Below, in pieces: positions 5,239 to 5,744 of a stretch of DNA of 5,744 bases (its first letter is position 1; the number at the start of each line of letters is the position of its first letter). The notes under the pieces were generated by a model that was not told the origin of the DNA, ran no database searches, and saw only the letters and a list, made by a program, of their open reading frames with translations. Position numbers and translations under genes: made by a program. The stretch is taken from the NCBI GenBank assembly GCA_025929655.1, contig JAICPV010000178.1, positions 1-5,744 of the forward strand, in the 5' to 3' direction. The DNA is from Pyrinomonadaceae bacterium (lineage in GTDB: Bacteria > Acidobacteriota > Blastocatellia > Pyrinomonadales > Pyrinomonadaceae).

Positions 5239-5744
5239 GTGTTAGTATCGACGGACATTTCCGCTGACGTGCTGGTGCGGTCGCTGATCGAACTTTCGAA
5301 AGACGGCCGGCGGATCTCGGTCCTCGACAGTTGCGGCGTTGGACATTTGGGCTCGCATCTACTGATCGCGGGAATCGGCCCGGTCGAGACTGTTGTGCTT
5401 CGTGGCTCCGCCGATGACACCCTCCGATCGTTGGAGGAACACCTTGATCGCGGGCTCGCCGCGATCTTCACGATCTCGTACGACTTCGGCTTAAAGCTTC
5501 AGGGCCTACGCTCGCGGCACGGCGTAACAGCCGAACCGGACATCTGCCTCGCATTGTTCGATTCGCTTATCATCCACGATTATGCGACCGGCTCCACATC
5601 CTCCAGCGGGCGTGAAAATGGAAAGGACATTTTTGATCTATTAGCAGATGGGCCTTTAACAGCGAGGCATCGTGGGGCCGGCGAACTTTCTGCATCCGGC
5701 GTACAATCCAACATGTCGCGTGATCGCTATCTGGGCGCGGTCGA
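5239..5744 (+). CDS. pabB: Aminodeoxychorismate synthase component I (PabB), N-terminal part, cut by window edge
   Basis: The frame is open from a GTG at 5239 to the right edge (168 codons plus 2 bases). The encoded region matches the N-terminal subdomain of the PabB/TrpE family: ISVLDSCGVGHLGSHLL (26-42), AAIFTISYDFGLKLQGL (74-90), corresponding to the family's 'LSYD.g..le', and ALFDSLIIHDYATG (105-118). SNMSRDRYLGAV (157-168) is the expected entry to the chorismate-binding catalytic domain, which lies outside the window. The full protein is usually 430-600 residues. With a glutamine amidotransferase partner it makes 4-amino-4-deoxychorismate for p-aminobenzoate and folate synthesis. The upstream frame stays open but I found no ATG or GTG close by in frame. 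A TAAAAT element just before the GTG supports this start. Anthranilate synthase (TrpE) is a less likely alternative that cannot be excluded without the C-terminal half. Confidence 0.75.
   Translation, partial: MLVSTDISADVLVRSLIELSKDGRRISVLDSCGVGHLGSHLLIAGIGPVETVVLRGSADDTLRSLEEHLDRGLAAIFTISYDFGLKLQGLRSRHGVTAEPDICLALFDSLIIHDYATGSTSSSGRENGKDIFDLLADGPLTARHRGAGELSASGVQSNMSRDRYLGAV

Noticed and set aside
5184..5471. 95-codon minus-strand frame opposite the pabB start
   Set aside because: The opposite strand encodes recognisable PabB N-terminal motifs, and this frame is Ser/Arg-rich with no homology I can see.

Overview
This window looks like ordinary bacterial chromosome. It has compact gene spacing, moderately high GC by eye, and mostly single-copy housekeeping or transport genes. 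Protein style, together with the hairpin repeat of the 'GGAGTACCCGC..GCGGG' type, suggests an Acidobacteriota (Blastocatellia-like) soil bacterium. That assignment is an impression from the sequence, not a database result. Nothing here resembles an integrated element, a CRISPR array, a tRNA or an rRNA.

Layout, left to right. A minus-strand drug/metabolite-type (EamA) transporter is cut by the left edge (1-261). The 86 bp between it and rsmD is filled almost exactly by two REP-like hairpin units in inverted orientation (262-292 and 317-348). rsmD (348-899, minus) encodes the 16S rRNA m2G966 methyltransferase. recG (1009-3300, minus) encodes the branch-migrating DNA helicase. A small PilZ-domain protein (3335-3685, minus) overlaps by 8 bp the end of an APC/LAT-family amino acid permease (3678-5141, minus). 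A 97-bp divergent intergenic region separates the permease from a plus-strand gene running off the right edge (5239-5744). That gene looks like the N-terminal part of aminodeoxychorismate synthase component I (pabB).

How they fit together. The permease and PilZ genes form a translationally coupled pair, so membrane amino acid transport and a predicted cyclic-di-GMP receptor are made together. recG followed by rsmD is a gene order seen in many bacteria. The usual next gene, coaD, is absent and a transporter takes its place. pabB begins a divergent folate-pathway unit.

The most notable signals are non-coding. (1) The REP pair fits exactly between a stop and a start codon, and its two hairpins differ by compensatory base-pair swaps. 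(2) rsmD, recG and pabB each have a TANAAT-type -10 hexamer ending only 6-8 nt before the start codon and no Shine-Dalgarno, so all three may be transcribed as leaderless mRNAs. I found no convincing new multi-gene system. The only candidate for a functional novelty is the PilZ-permease coupling.
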